Origin: Pictodentalium vernedei
Taxonomy: Eukaryota; Mollusca; Scaphopoda; Dentaliida; Dentaliidae
NCBI GenBank assembly: GCA_031216915.1
Contig: CM062294.1
Location: 161,961,455-162,025,454, forward strand
Reading direction: 5' to 3'
DNA: 64,000 nt
Shown here: positions 33,164 through 42,287 of the stretch, piece after piece
Position numbering within the stretch: the stretch's first letter is position 1
Layout: every line of letters starts with the position of its first letter
The notes under the pieces: model-generated
The model's database searches: none
What the model saw: the letters and a program-made list of their open reading frames with translations, nothing else
Told to the model about the DNA's origin: nothing
Position numbers and translations under genes: made by a program

Positions 33164-33237
33164 GCTACATATTCTTCTCCTTTCCCTTCGTCGATTGCTC
33201 ACTTGTCGATTGCTCATTGAATTTCACTCGATATATC

Positions 33238-33513
33238 TCATTTGTCTAGAATCTGAAGTACATCACTCGTTTTTGTTTTAGGTTTTTTTTTCTTTTCTTT
33301 TGAAACTTGAAGTTCTTCAACGGCTTTTCCTTTAGTCGTCTTCTTATTTTTCACAATCGATGCATTTTTGTTCTTTTTCGATGTCGGCATTTCGATTCCT
33401 TTTACTTCCTTTTTCTTCTTCTCAATTTTCACAACCGATGCATTTTTGGACGTTGTTGCTATCGACATTTCGTTTGCCGTCGTTTCGCAAATAATATTCC
33501 TGTATGACTTCAT
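33238..33513 (-). CDS. Lys-rich basic protein, element 1
   Basis: 91 residues, nearly a third Lys, with two imperfect internal repeats around NASVVK and NASIVKNKKTTKGK. It lies just upstream of polymerase in the same direction, and element 2 has a homologue at 54739-55017. It is low complexity with no known domain. It may be a DNA-condensing core protein, an N-terminal extension of the polymerase, or both, but this is inference. Confidence 0.5.
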   Translation of the reverse strand: MKSYRNIICETTANEMSIATTSKNASVVKIEKKKKEVKGIEMPTSKKNKNASIVKNKKTTKGKAVEELQVSKEKKKKPKTKTSDVLQILDK

Positions 33514-33518
33514 TTTTT

Positions 33519-33633
33519 TTTATTTGGTTCTATGATTTCTGAAATGTGGAATTTTTAATATTTTACAAATCTTGTTCAACTGAGATACGGTTTTCTTATC
33601 TAAATTTTCCATTTTTTTATTTGTTTGCTCCAT
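33519..33633 (-). CDS. SAP-like small peptide, element 1
   Basis: A short frame with LDKKTVSQLNKICKILKI followed by FRNHRTK. The pattern (LxxKTVxxLxxICKxLxI) is that of the helix-extension-helix SAP motif, which binds AT-rich DNA. Element 2 has a longer counterpart at 55039-55185. It may be the upstream part of the polymerase leader. Confidence 0.45.
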
Positions 33634-34117
33634 TTGTAAGAATATTTTTTTTCGAATTTTGTTTTTAAATAATTTGTTAACAAGTTTTAGTATTGTTTTT
33701 TATATATATGTTTTAATGAAATTAAAAACAATTTTTTATGTTCCTTATGTTTTAATTCCTTCAAAAAAAAATAATAATTTTTTTTTTTTTTGAAGGAATT
33801 AACAAAAAATTTTTTTTTTTAATGAAATTAAACAATTTTTTATGTTCCTTAACGTGAAAAAAAAAAAATGAATTAATACGAGAAAAAAAAGGATGTTAAA
33901 TTTAAACTTTTTATTTATATAAAGAGAAAAAAACTTTTACAAAAAAAAAAATTTACATTAAAGAAAATTAAAAAATTAAAAAAACTTTTTTTTTATATAT
34001 ATATATAAACAGTAACAAAAAAAACCAAACTTTTTTAACAAATTATTAAATACAAAAATTTAAAATATACACATTATTTGCAAGAATTCATAAAACAAAA
34101 AAAACAAATAATCGATC
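33634..34117. other. AT-rich divergent intergenic region, element 1
   Basis: Very AT-rich, with runs of A and T, between the leftward polymerase block and the rightward small gene. It holds a TATATAAAGAGAAAAA motif at 33916-33931 and an AT repeat near 33995-34008. It should contain the promoters of both blocks. Confidence 0.6.
33916..33931 (+). promoter_or_regulatory. TATATAAAGAGA promoter motif, element 1
   Basis: TATATAAAGAGAAAAA, about 200 bp before the small gene at 34118. Element 2 has the same motif before each of its two copies of that gene. Confidence 0.5.
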
Positions 34118-34563
34118 ATGACAACAACACCTAAAAGATGCGAATTGAAATTGAAACGAGTCGAAACGTGTAAGAAACTCGGTTGTAAAATCTATAGATT
34201 ACAATGACACGACACCATCGAATTGAACGAGGTCGAGATGAAGGGCTTACAGCACAAATACGATAAATATAGCATGCCTTTGAAATTGGATGAAGCCACG
34301 CTCGATTTGTTTTATGAGTACGAAAGCAATCTGCAGAATATCATCGTTGCCGAAGATAGAGAATTCGACAAGAGCGATTTGTCGTTGCCCTACGGAAGTT
34401 ACATATATCAAAAAATCTCTCTTGAACTCGTGAACAAATCGGGTGGAGAGATCGCATTGACTGAAGTAAAAAAAACTCTCAAAAGTAAAGATAAACATTC
34501 AACACATTTGCGAAAAAAGGAGAAGACACGATCGTCAGCATGCTAATAACGGACTTGGAAATA
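34118..34563 (+). pseudogene. Small conserved protein (TTTPKRCELKLKR family), element 1 (broken)
   Basis: The protein begins MTTTPKRCELKLKRVET and continues with LPLKLDEATLDL-like and DREFDKSDLSLPYGSYIY segments. It would be about 145 residues and has no family I know. Element 2 carries two tandem copies. It is the only rightward gene between two leftward blocks and ends at a hairpin. The copy is broken. Confidence 0.55.
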
Positions 34564-34593
34564 AAAACAACAATAGAGAGATTGATTTTTAGC

Positions 34594-34682
34594 GAAGAAG
34601 GAGGAAAAAAAAAAGTAATGAGATCTAGAGAAGTTGATCATCTCTAGATCTCATTACTTTTTTTTTTTTGTTTTCCTTCTTC
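34594..34682. terminator. Convergent-junction hairpin, element 1 (small gene/virion protein)
   Basis: Arms 34594-34632 and 34641-34682 pair nearly perfectly: GAAGAAGGAGGAAAA, AAGTAATGAGATCTAGAGA against TCTCTAGATCTCATTACTT, TTTTCCTTCTTC, with a loop of 8 bases. It uses the same AATGAGATC core as the hairpin at 27421 and again lies between convergent genes. Confidence 0.75.
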
Positions 34683-34785
34683 ACTATCGCCCGTATATTA
34701 TAATAACATTTCCTTTTTATCCATTTTATATATTATTTTATACTTTCTATGATTTATATTTTATATAATTATATAATATTTTACA

Positions 34786-35397
34786 TTATAATAACATACT
34801 CAAAATCGGTATATTCTTAAATGGTGAATTCTCACCAAACAACAAACCCTTGCCGAGTCGCTCAACGTTCCGTCCACTCTTTAGATAGAGACCGTTTCCA
34901 CTCAAAGAGTTGTCACCTCTAACGGGTTCTAGATACAATCATTTACCGCTGTCGTATACGTGGACGCGACACACGGCTCCTCCCTTCTTCAAAAACAGTC
35001 CGCTGCCACCCATTAATTTCTCAACTGCCGAACTCGCGAGTCCCGAGAGAGCTCCCACGCCGAGAGTCTTTCCGAGAAAGGGTAATGCTTTTGCGGCAAA
35101 GGGTAATGCTTTTGCGGCGATTCCTGCCAATAATGGTAGGAAACCACCTTTCATTCTCAAATTGTATCTCAATTGAGCAGGACTCAATCTCACCGTCAAC
35201 CCTCTTCCATCACGAATCGCTTTCTCCATCCTTTTGATTTGACTTCTGGTCCAGGCGATCGAATCCTGACCGCCACTCGTCAGATCTTCGTGAGTGAATT
35301 TGAATCAAACCGCCTCGCCTCGAGTTGTTAATGCTCTCTTAAGTTTCTTCCTCTGTCCTGCGGATATGTTCACGTTTTTAACCACGTATTGTGTCAT
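34786..35397 (-). pseudogene. Membrane-active virion protein (GLYL motif), element 1 (broken)
   Basis: A basic N-terminal part (VNISAGQRKKLKRAL) is followed by RMEKAIRDGRGLTVR and LSPAQLRYNLRMKGGFLPLL, a strongly hydrophobic Ala/Leu stretch (LLAGIAAKALPFAAKALPFL), then GLYL-type repeats ahead of the C-terminus. This layout is a familiar Polinton/adintovirus protein that I would compare to adenovirus core or membrane-lytic proteins (pX/pVI type). Role inferred. The copy is broken. Confidence 0.55.
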
Positions 35398-35539
35398 AAT
35401 TTTTTTTTTTAAATATATTTTCTTCAATTGTTTTTTTTGTTTTAATGATAATTATATATATTGAATAATTTTTGTAAAATTAATATTGCGTTTATTTTAT
35501 TTGTTATTTATATATACACAGTTTTTTTTTTTTTGGCTT

Positions 35540-36289
35540 TTATATTTCTCTTATGTGAAATCGAATCGTCACCCTCTCTCCGCGAAGATCTAACAGTTCA
35601 CCATTTTGATCCATCAACGTGGTTTTGAGACTATACAACGTGTCTAAAATCACTGGTAGATAAACTAAATTTCGAGGTCGTTCCACGATCTTATAACCCG
35701 GCGACACGTTTGGAAAGAAGGAATAGATCGTCGGTTGAGCGCTACCATTCACGTACCTTCCAGCAATCACATCCACGTTCACCAGAATGCTATTGACTGC
35801 GAGAATGTCAACCGTATTTTCAGATGCCGCGTGGCTTCGATACATCTTTCGATCGAATCCCAGCATCTTGCCTATAGAATCGTCCGTGTTGAAATACACT
35901 CGAAAAAAATTATCTTCCAAATCCAACATCGTCTGTAAGGTATTAGGGTTGGTAGCGAGTCTGATCTTGTTGCTTCCCTTTCCATCCGTCTTCATTCGCG
36001 TTTGAATGTAATTGTTCAAATCGTCTATGTTGTAACTTCCTTTGGGAATTCGAATCTCCAACCAATCCACTCCGTCGGAATACTTAAACGAGTTATTCTT
36101 TTCGGTGACGTTGGGAAAGGAATAATAAGTCTCCAGATTCACCAACGCCATCTCGTATCTTTTCTCTCTATTCAGTTCGATGGAAGGTTCGAATTTCGTT
36201 GCGAATCGACGACTCACCACGATTTGAATGGATTGTTTTGCAGCCGTATTCTCGGCTATCCGTTCTAACAATTCTCCTTGTTCGAACAT
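35540..36289 (-). CDS. Penton / minor capsid candidate, element 1
   Basis: An open frame of 249 residues. It starts MFEQGELLERIAENTAAKQS and contains ALVNLETYYSFPNV (about residue 50), LEIRIPKGSYNIDDLNNYIQ, KMLGF, VNGSAQPTIYSFFPNVSPG, IVERPRNLVYLPV and a C-terminal LDLRGERVTIRFHIREI. These are the conserved stations of the Polinton single jelly-roll minor capsid protein (penton) as I know it. It would form the capsid vertices, where the fibre could attach. Leftward, between the ATPase and the membrane-active protein. Homologue at 57445-58198. Confidence 0.7.
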   Translation of the reverse strand: MFEQGELLERIAENTAAKQSIQIVVSRRFATKFEPSIELNREKRYEMALVNLETYYSFPNVTEKNNSFKYSDGVDWLEIRIPKGSYNIDDLNNYIQTRMKTDGKGSNKIRLATNPNTLQTMLDLEDNFFRVYFNTDDSIGKMLGFDRKMYRSHAASENTVDILAVNSILVNVDVIAGRYVNGSAQPTIYSFFPNVSPGYKIVERPRNLVYLPVILDTLYSLKTTLMDQNGELLDLRGERVTIRFHIREI

Positions 36290-36346
36290 TATATTTAATT
36301 TTATTTTTATTTTTTCAAAACTAATTATTTGAAGATTTATTATTTT

Positions 36347-37167
36347 CTAATTTTTTTATTTCCACGCTCTATCTTATTGTCATCAGAAAAATAAAACTTG
36401 TCGAATCCGCACCGATATTTTCCGCGATTAAATTCGCTAGTCAAATCGATCACGACGAAATTGTAAAGTCCTCCATCCCAAACCCTCTTTCAGAATCTCC
36501 TGAATTCCCCAGCGCTCATGTCGTTTGCGACGTGATCGCTGTAGATGTGATTGAGATTCTTGAGATCTTGACGAAAGAGACATAAAAAATTAGCGTTCTC
36601 CCTTATCGTCTGTCTGGGCAATCGAAAATAATTCTGCGACAGGTAGAAACAGTCCACGTTGCTGTGACGACCTCTAACGTAATACGATTCGCATCGGTTC
36701 TGTCTCTCCAAAAGCAGATCGTCGAAAATCATGAGATTCTTATCTTCCGATTTCAATTCTCTAGGATCCGGAACATCGCTAGCGTTCTCATAAAGTCGAC
36801 ACTCAACGTTCGAAGATGCATTTCTCTTCATCAATTCCATCGCCGCACCGTCCAAAATGGTCGAAAGAGAAGCTTCACTTTTGTCGAATTCCTCCCTACT
36901 GTCAAAGATTCTATCTATGACGTCCTTAGGCAATCTACGATCCATGAATTCTCGAAGCAATCTGTATTCGGGTTGAAACAAGCTCTTCCCAAACACAAAC
37001 AATCTGTCGTAATCCAACCAGTCGGGTCGGGACAACAGATTCATCAACAGATTGGTCTTTCCACAATTCGATATTCCCACTATCAAACCTCTTATGCTTT
37101 TGGGAAAGAACTCGTTATTCGACCTGTTAGTCGCGGCGTCGTTCCAAGACATATCTTTAATGTTCAT
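36347..37167 (-). pseudogene. ATP: Packaging ATPase (FtsK/HerA, A32-like), element 1 (broken)
   Basis: Walker A lies in VGISNCGKTNLL and Walker B in NLMIFDDLLLERQ, followed by the sensor-like YLSQNYFRLPRQTIRENANF stretch, all typical of A32-type genome-packaging ATPases. It would pump the element's DNA into procapsids. Element 2 has an open version at 58260-59081. This copy is broken. Confidence 0.88.
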
Positions 37168-37259
37168 CTTTGTTTATTTTTTTTGTTTGTTATTTTAGAT
37201 TTTTCAAACACAATTTTTTTATGTTTTTTCAAACTCAGTTTTTTAATATTATTGTTTAT

Positions 37260-37635
37260 TTATATTACACCGTCGCGAGTTCTCTTCAATCCAGATCCAC
37301 TCGTCATTTTGGCTAAATCTTGTATGGGTACCACAGCATCCTTAAAATCTTTCCAACTTTTCGGCGTTTGCTCTAACGTAGCTCGCTTCGCCGGTGGACT
37401 GGTCAACTTGTCGATCAACGCGTCGGCTGCCCTCTTGCCAGCCACAGAAGCTATCCTACCACTTGGAAGCGGCTTTCTTACCAGCATCCAAGGCCGTCTT
37501 CTTACCAACCTCAAATGCGGTCGATGCGAGTTTTCTACCTGCTTCACTCGTGAACGCTCGCATTATAGAATCGATGATGCCAGAACCGCCTTGAACGTAA
37601 GTTCTAACGTATCCCCTGTTCTTTATCACCAACAT
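37260..37635 (-). pseudogene. pVI-like Ala/Lys helical protein, element 1 (broken)
   Basis: The conserved start MLVIKNRGYVRTYVQGGSG is followed by an amphipathic Ala/Gly/Lys helix region with GKKTALDAGKKA-like repeats, then IASVAGKRAADALIDKL and a basic end GSGLKRTRDG. The AGKKA repeats after a glycine-flanked amphipathic start recall Polinton proteins likened to adenovirus pVI. A membrane-lytic or core role is inferred. The copy is broken. Confidence 0.5.
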
Positions 37636-37739
37636 ATTTTATTTTATAATATATATCTTGTTTTCACTGGTAAATCGTTTGTTGTTTAAATACTTTTATT
37701 ATTCTAGTGTAAAATTTACTATTTTTATTTTATATATTT

Positions 37740-37871
37740 TGTTTGTTTCTCTCTACTTATTATATACATCAATCCTTCAATTCGTTCGTCAGCCTTTTAT
37801 AATGGTTTTGTTTCTCTCTACTTATTATATACATCAATCCTTCAATTCGTTCATCAGCCTTTTATAATGGT
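37740..37871 (+). repeat. 66-bp direct duplication
   Basis: TTTCTCTCTACTTATTATA through CAGCCTTTTATAATGG appears twice in a row (about 37740-37805 and 37806-37871), covering the 3' end of the neighbouring leftward gene and its downstream region. Element 2 has one copy. Confidence 0.85.
37747..37765 (-). promoter_or_regulatory. Leftward promoter motif, element 1
   Basis: On the minus strand this reads TATATAATAAGTAGAGAGAA, about 110 bp before the pVI-like gene. It resembles the rightward TATATA...GAGAGAAA motif and is kept in element 2 at 59678-59700. Confidence 0.5.
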
Positions 37872-38739
37872 TTTTATTCAAAACCTTCTGTCTTAACAAT
37901 TCGTCAGATATAGTAACTATTTCATTATCTAACCCTGTGTTACCAGCACGTCTACTTGCCATCAACAAACTCAATCTCTGAGACAGAGCGTCAGAATCGC
38001 TCGGAAGAAAAGTGGTTTTTACCCCTTTACCAGTCACCGATTCGACGAACTTCTTATTCATATCCCATATGGGTTTCACCACTTTCGTCCACTTGTAACC
38101 TCTGTTGGCTTTGGATCTCGTCTCTCTGGCATCGTTATTTCTCTTCATGGCGTGGGTCTGAACCAGAATGTCACCATAATTGTCGAAATCCTGTTCCGTG
38201 TAATCTCCAGGCTTGTCAAAAAGGAGCCATTTGCGCAGTCCATCAGTTATTTTATACTTATTCGAACCGACAATTAAATCTTCATCATCCATTTCCACTT
38301 CTGTGTCGCCCACAAAAGTTCTACCGTCCGAATCCTTATAAATTCCATACAACAGATCTCTCTTACCACCATCCTCAGACGACGCGACGCTATCAGTGGT
38401 GTTAGTCGAAGCTGTATCATCGCTCTCGCTCAGATCGGTTTCGATTCTCATGGGAACGTAATCCGGTGTAGATTGAAAGGAAAACTGTTTTGTAAAACTA
38501 CCGGGCAACGAACCCATTCTCAAAGAACTCTCTTTTATGGGTCTCAATTCTTCAACTATCTCCTTCTTGCTTCGCTCTTGAACCTCCGTCACGGGATTAA
38601 ATATTTTTGTGGTCTCGCGTTTGAGTTACATCTCTCCAAGACGTCTGCTGCTTCTGTCAGCCGATTGAATGCTCTTTTTGGCACGTTCATATTCATTTAA
38701 AAGCTGATCTCGGCGTTTAGCATCCATCTGTAGAAACAT
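37834..38739 (-). pseudogene. Conserved acidic Polinton protein, element 1 (broken)
   Basis: About 290 residues from a start MFLQMDAKRRDQLLNEYERA. Conserved stations are YGIYKDSDGRTFVGDTEVEM, DEDLIVGSNKYKITDGLRKW, YTEQDFDNYGDILVQT and SKANRGYKWTKVVKPIWD, a pattern I know from uncharacterised proteins beside Polinton polymerases in many invertebrates. Serine- and acid-rich middle. Function unknown; a virion component is plausible. Rightmost gene of the element. The copy is broken. Confidence 0.6.
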
Positions 38740-39075
38740 TTTTTTCGTTTTTAAATTATTAATATTTCCTTTGAGTATGCTAATGTGAGTTATTTATTAT
38801 TTTCAAAATTAAATGTATAATTATTTTTATGTTTTAAGTAAATAAAAATCTTCTGTCTTTAATATAATAACTAAACACCAGTTGAGGAAAAACATTTTAC
38901 AAAATGAAACCTCGATAAATAGTTAAAAAATATTAAAATAACATCCGTTTCAAACGTGTTAAAAATCAGATATTATTATTTTACATTTTGATTTACGTAG
39001 ATTTCTTCTCACCTTTTTTCGTGTGGCCGATCCTGGAGGATTTTCGCCAATGATGATTGTAGCGCGCAGGAGCTC

Positions 39076-39311
39076 TATTTATACTCTCCCCACGCCTACG
39101 CACTAAGAACGTTTACAATACGTTTTGCAATACGTTTGCAGTACATATTGCAAATCGTTGTTACTACGCACTAAGAACGTTTACAATACGTTTGCAATAC
39201 GTGTGTAGTACGTATTGCAAACGTTCTTAGTGCGTTCAGATCGGTGTCACTACGTTGCTAGTATATTCACAATACGTTTGCAAAACGTTCTCTGCGCGGA
39301 GAGTATAAATA
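39076..39311. promoter_or_regulatory. Divergent TATA block with repeated AACGTTTRCAATACG sites
   Basis: Two perfect inverted 14-mers, GGAGAGTATAAATA, face outward at 39076-39089 (minus) and 39298-39311 (plus). Between them a 24-bp unit starting CGCACTAAGAACGTTT occurs at 39099-39122, 39167-39190 and inverted at 39211-39234, the last two making a stem-loop. Further AATACGTTTGCA-type half-sites fill the rest. It looks like a bidirectional promoter with an array of binding sites, or a replication or regulatory switch. Confidence 0.65.
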
Positions 39312-39590
39312 CAGCCACGCTTATTCTCACCACAAGGGAAACTCGAATAATCAAAATCACAAATAAACATATCAGTAATGTAACGCTTTCAAAAACGCGT
39401 TTAAATCATATCAATTAATCTTTTGAACTGTTTCCTCTTTCATCTATAGAATAGTTTTTCAGTTAAACTATTTAACTGACAATTGACACTCATTTTGAAT
39501 GAAAACCCGTAATACATTTCGAGCGTGACAAATGGCGTTCTCAGTAAGTTTATACAGTAGGGATTTTAAAAAAAAAACTTAGTTTTTTTC

Positions 39591-39752
39591 TGTTGAGTTT
39601 GGAAAAATCCACTATGGGTATTCCCCCACTTACGTCAGAAATGGGAGTGCCCAATAGTAGTCTATTAAGTTTGGAAAAATCCACTATGGGTATTCCCCCC
39701 ACTTACGTCAGAAATGGGAGCGCCCAATAGTAGTCTGTTAAGTTTGGAAAAA
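39591..39752 (+). repeat. 72-bp tandem repeat, 2.2 copies
   Basis: Units at 39591-39662 and 39663-39735, plus a partial one from 39736. Each reads AAGTTTGGAAAAATCCACTA, then GGGTATTCCCCC, ACTTACGTCAGAAATGGGAG, CCCAATAGTAGTC. A related sequence lies at the inner side of element 2's TIRs (GGAATTCCCCACTATGGG, TGACGTCAT). Confidence 0.85.
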
Positions 39753-39755
39753 ATC

Positions 39756-40176
39756 CCCTCAAAACAATAGCCGATTCTGAACCACTGGTCCAGAATCGGC
39801 AAACCGTTTTTTGATGCTGGTCTAGAACCGGCAAACCGTTTTTTGCTTGCGTTCTCCAACGATAGATTGAAGGTCTAATCCACGATGGGAATGTCAACAA
39901 AAATTGTTAAGAAAATTTGTATGTACAATTTCATACATTTTTCACTTTTTTGAGCGACGTGTACATTCGACACGTTCGCCAACGGGTATTTGAACGTTAA
40001 AAGTGCGATCTGTGAGCCTCAAAATAATAGCCGATTCTGGACCACCATAAAAAACGACATTTTTTGAGAACAAGCATGCGATTTAACACTGAATCCTACG
40101 ATGGTAAACGCACCATGTACATGTACGTGTACGGTACACTGTACAAGTGGTACTGAATCGGCCTTTACCACCTACC
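39756..40176 (-). repeat. Right TIR, element 1
   Basis: About 421 bp, the inverted partner of 22673-23075. The outer end reads TTTACCACCTACC and is followed by AAGCTT (40177-40182). Confidence 0.9.
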
Positions 40177-40182
40177 AAGCTT

Positions 40183-41812
40183 CCTGGAACGAATATGATA
40201 GACCCGGCGATATAACATACCAGTACGGCTTACAATTCTGAAAATACAGGCTTGGAGATTTCAACTACGTACAGTAAACCAACACAAGTGAGGAGAAGCT
40301 GTACATTTCACACAAATTACAAGTCCGCATGTACAGGCGATCGTCGATTGGCTCTTGTGGTCGGGCAATCGAAAGAATCGAGGCTGCATGTCTTTCGTTT
40401 TCAGTTCATTCATCAAGTGAAAATAATGCGGTCGGTGAGAAACAAATTCAAACAGCCCCGTGTAAGCGTAAAATTTGTTAACGTGACACGAATACTGAGG
40501 TCTTCTGCAACCCATTTCTCTCATGTACTGTAATGACGACACGACTGTGAACAAAAATATATGAAAGAAATATGTTGTAAACATCGGTTGAAAAACTTCA
40601 ATAAGAGTATCCTAACTGGCCGCAATCGTAAACGGGTTTCACAATCGCCATATATTATGTTCCCAAGGGTATACACTGAAACCTATAATGAAGTCTCTTC
40701 TGTGTTGCATGGGGTACGGTACTGCAAGAAAATTCGGATAAGACCTAAACAAGTTTCCTTGATAAATTTGTGTCTAACAGAATCCATAAATGCTCCGATG
40801 GACACATGCTGAACTACAACTGCCTGGCAAGTGTACGTTGGGCAAAGACGTGCCATAGAACACTTGTAACTGCATTGAACTTTTCACGCGTTGAGCACAC
40901 TATAAAATACAAGTGCTACAAATTACAGGTTTGGGTTCAGCAGAGCACTGGATTTGGCATTTGTGTACGTCAGTGATCATTTGCCATCGGTTGGCGAAGA
41001 GCACTACATACTTCATATCCCTATTTTCCTCTATGTGGTACGAACATTTTCTCACCCCAAACAGGGATGTGGCAAGAGTACATGTCGGTGTCTCACCCCC
41101 TGTTATAGGCCAAATTATGGATATCTGAAATTGTATCGCTCCAAATAACAAAAAAAGTGAGAAATTGCTTTGACTCATAATATAATTAGACATACGTGGT
41201 ATATTCACCACGGAAGTAGTTTAGTTAGGAAATCGGACTGCTGTGATATAAATTGTATGGTTAAAAGGTCACACAATACATCTCCGCACTTGTCGACGCC
41301 TGCTACAGGCGCAGATTAAACATTGCACTGGGCATTTGTACCATCAGTAATAAAGATAATTGTGTAATTCAGAATCATGAATAATTTCCATTGTTAACCC
41401 TTTACTTAACGAATAAGCTGCCTCCAGCCACGCAAAGTACTAACTAAGCAGTTGGTCTTTAAAAAAAGAAGAGAAAGCAATGTCAACTGAAAGAAGTTAT
41501 GTGACCCATCATCGAGTCGCCTTTGACCAGCTCGTTCGAATGAAGGGTACATAATATGGGTTTGTTGACAACTTTCACAAATTGATATTTAAAATGACAA
41601 ATTTTGATATAGTATGGATAATGCCTTGGGTAAATGGTGAATGATATTATGTATTTATAAATGTGTAGTTGTTCTAGCTGTCGTTTCAATTATCATACTT
41701 TCTTTGCAAACGTAGTTGTTAGATTTGAAACGACAATCTTGCTTTGTTCAGAACTAAAGCAGAATCACCCCCACAAACTGCAAATCGCATAGGACTACAA
41801 TAATTTACAAAT
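40183..41812. other. Host segment between the Polintons, no gene recognised
   Basis: 1.6 kb with several overlapping short frames on both strands and no domain. No repeat structure stands out. Confidence 0.4.
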
Positions 41813-41813
41813 A

Positions 41814-41958
41814 TTATTAGTTATTCTTTGGTTTCCCAGGGTGTATGGGAATTTACACCGGTCTGAAAACCCATACACCCCGAGGCCGCAGGCCGAAGGG
41901 TGTATCAGTTTTCAGACCGGTGTAAATTCCCATAAACTCTGGGAAACCAAAGGATAAC
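41814..41958. repeat. Palindrome downstream of the Crypton relic
   Basis: Arms pair around CCCGAGGCCGCAGGCCGAAGGG: TTTGGTTTCCCAGGGTGTAT at left answers ACTCTGGGAAACCAAA at right, and AATTTACACCGGTCTGAAAA occurs inverted. A half copy lies at 62259-62340, next to another Crypton piece. The palindrome may therefore belong to the 3' region of that Crypton family. Confidence 0.75.
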
Positions 41959-42287
41959 GAATTTATTTCCAAAACCAATAAATATATTTTGCAACATTTC
42001 ACCAGAAAATTTATTGCATACCCCAACCCCCCCCCCCCCCCCCCCCCCTGATCATGGACCAACAAACGGCTACATGCAGAATCTTCCAGTGTGTGTTTAT
42101 TGACAAATTGACAGTTCAATACGGTATCATAAACGTAGGATTTATTAAACTTTTAACAAGGAACATGAAAAGTTGCTAATATTAGTTCATTCTTGCTTGT
42201 ACCAGTACCAAGTTCATTTGCGAAACACAATTTCAACTATACCAATTGTGCAATTATTGAACATTGAACATCTACGTGGTCCCTCCG
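41959..42287. other. Non-coding, with a C run
   Basis: AT-rich DNA with a C homopolymer run at about 42017-42047. No gene seen. Confidence 0.5.

Larger units (their letters stand above)
38740..39755. other. Right subterminal non-coding region, element 1
   Basis: About 1 kb between the last gene and the right TIR. It holds a symmetric divergent-promoter block (39076-39311) and a tandem repeat (39591-39752) but no credible gene. It is not homologous to the matching region of element 2. Confidence 0.7.
22673..40176 (+). mobile_element. Polinton/Maverick (adintovirus-like) fossil, element 1
   Basis: A 17.5-kb element with inverted ends beginning AGTAGGTG and GGTAGGTGG, flanked by AAGCTT at 22667-22672 and 40177-40182. 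Because AAGCTT is its own inverse, the duplication is supported mainly by analogy with element 2. It carries the Polinton hallmark set: protein-primed polymerase B, retroviral-type integrase, adenain-type protease and packaging ATPase, plus capsid candidates, a phospholipase A2 and a fibre. It is broken, with roughly fifteen to twenty interruptions by eye. A few genes are still open, including the integrase, fibre and penton candidate. The genes lie in four blocks (right, left, right, left). Coding parts look about 95 percent identical to element 2. Moderate age. Confidence 0.95.

Noticed and set aside
36664-37689. 341-codon plus-strand frame antisense to the packaging ATPase
   Set aside because: The ATPase motifs are on the minus strand and are conserved in element 2. 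The plus frame has no domain.
22673-40176. Integrated giant virus or virophage
   Set aside because: Gene set, TIRs, 6-bp duplications and integrase fit Polinton/adintovirus. No virophage or giant-virus hallmark beyond the shared ones is present.
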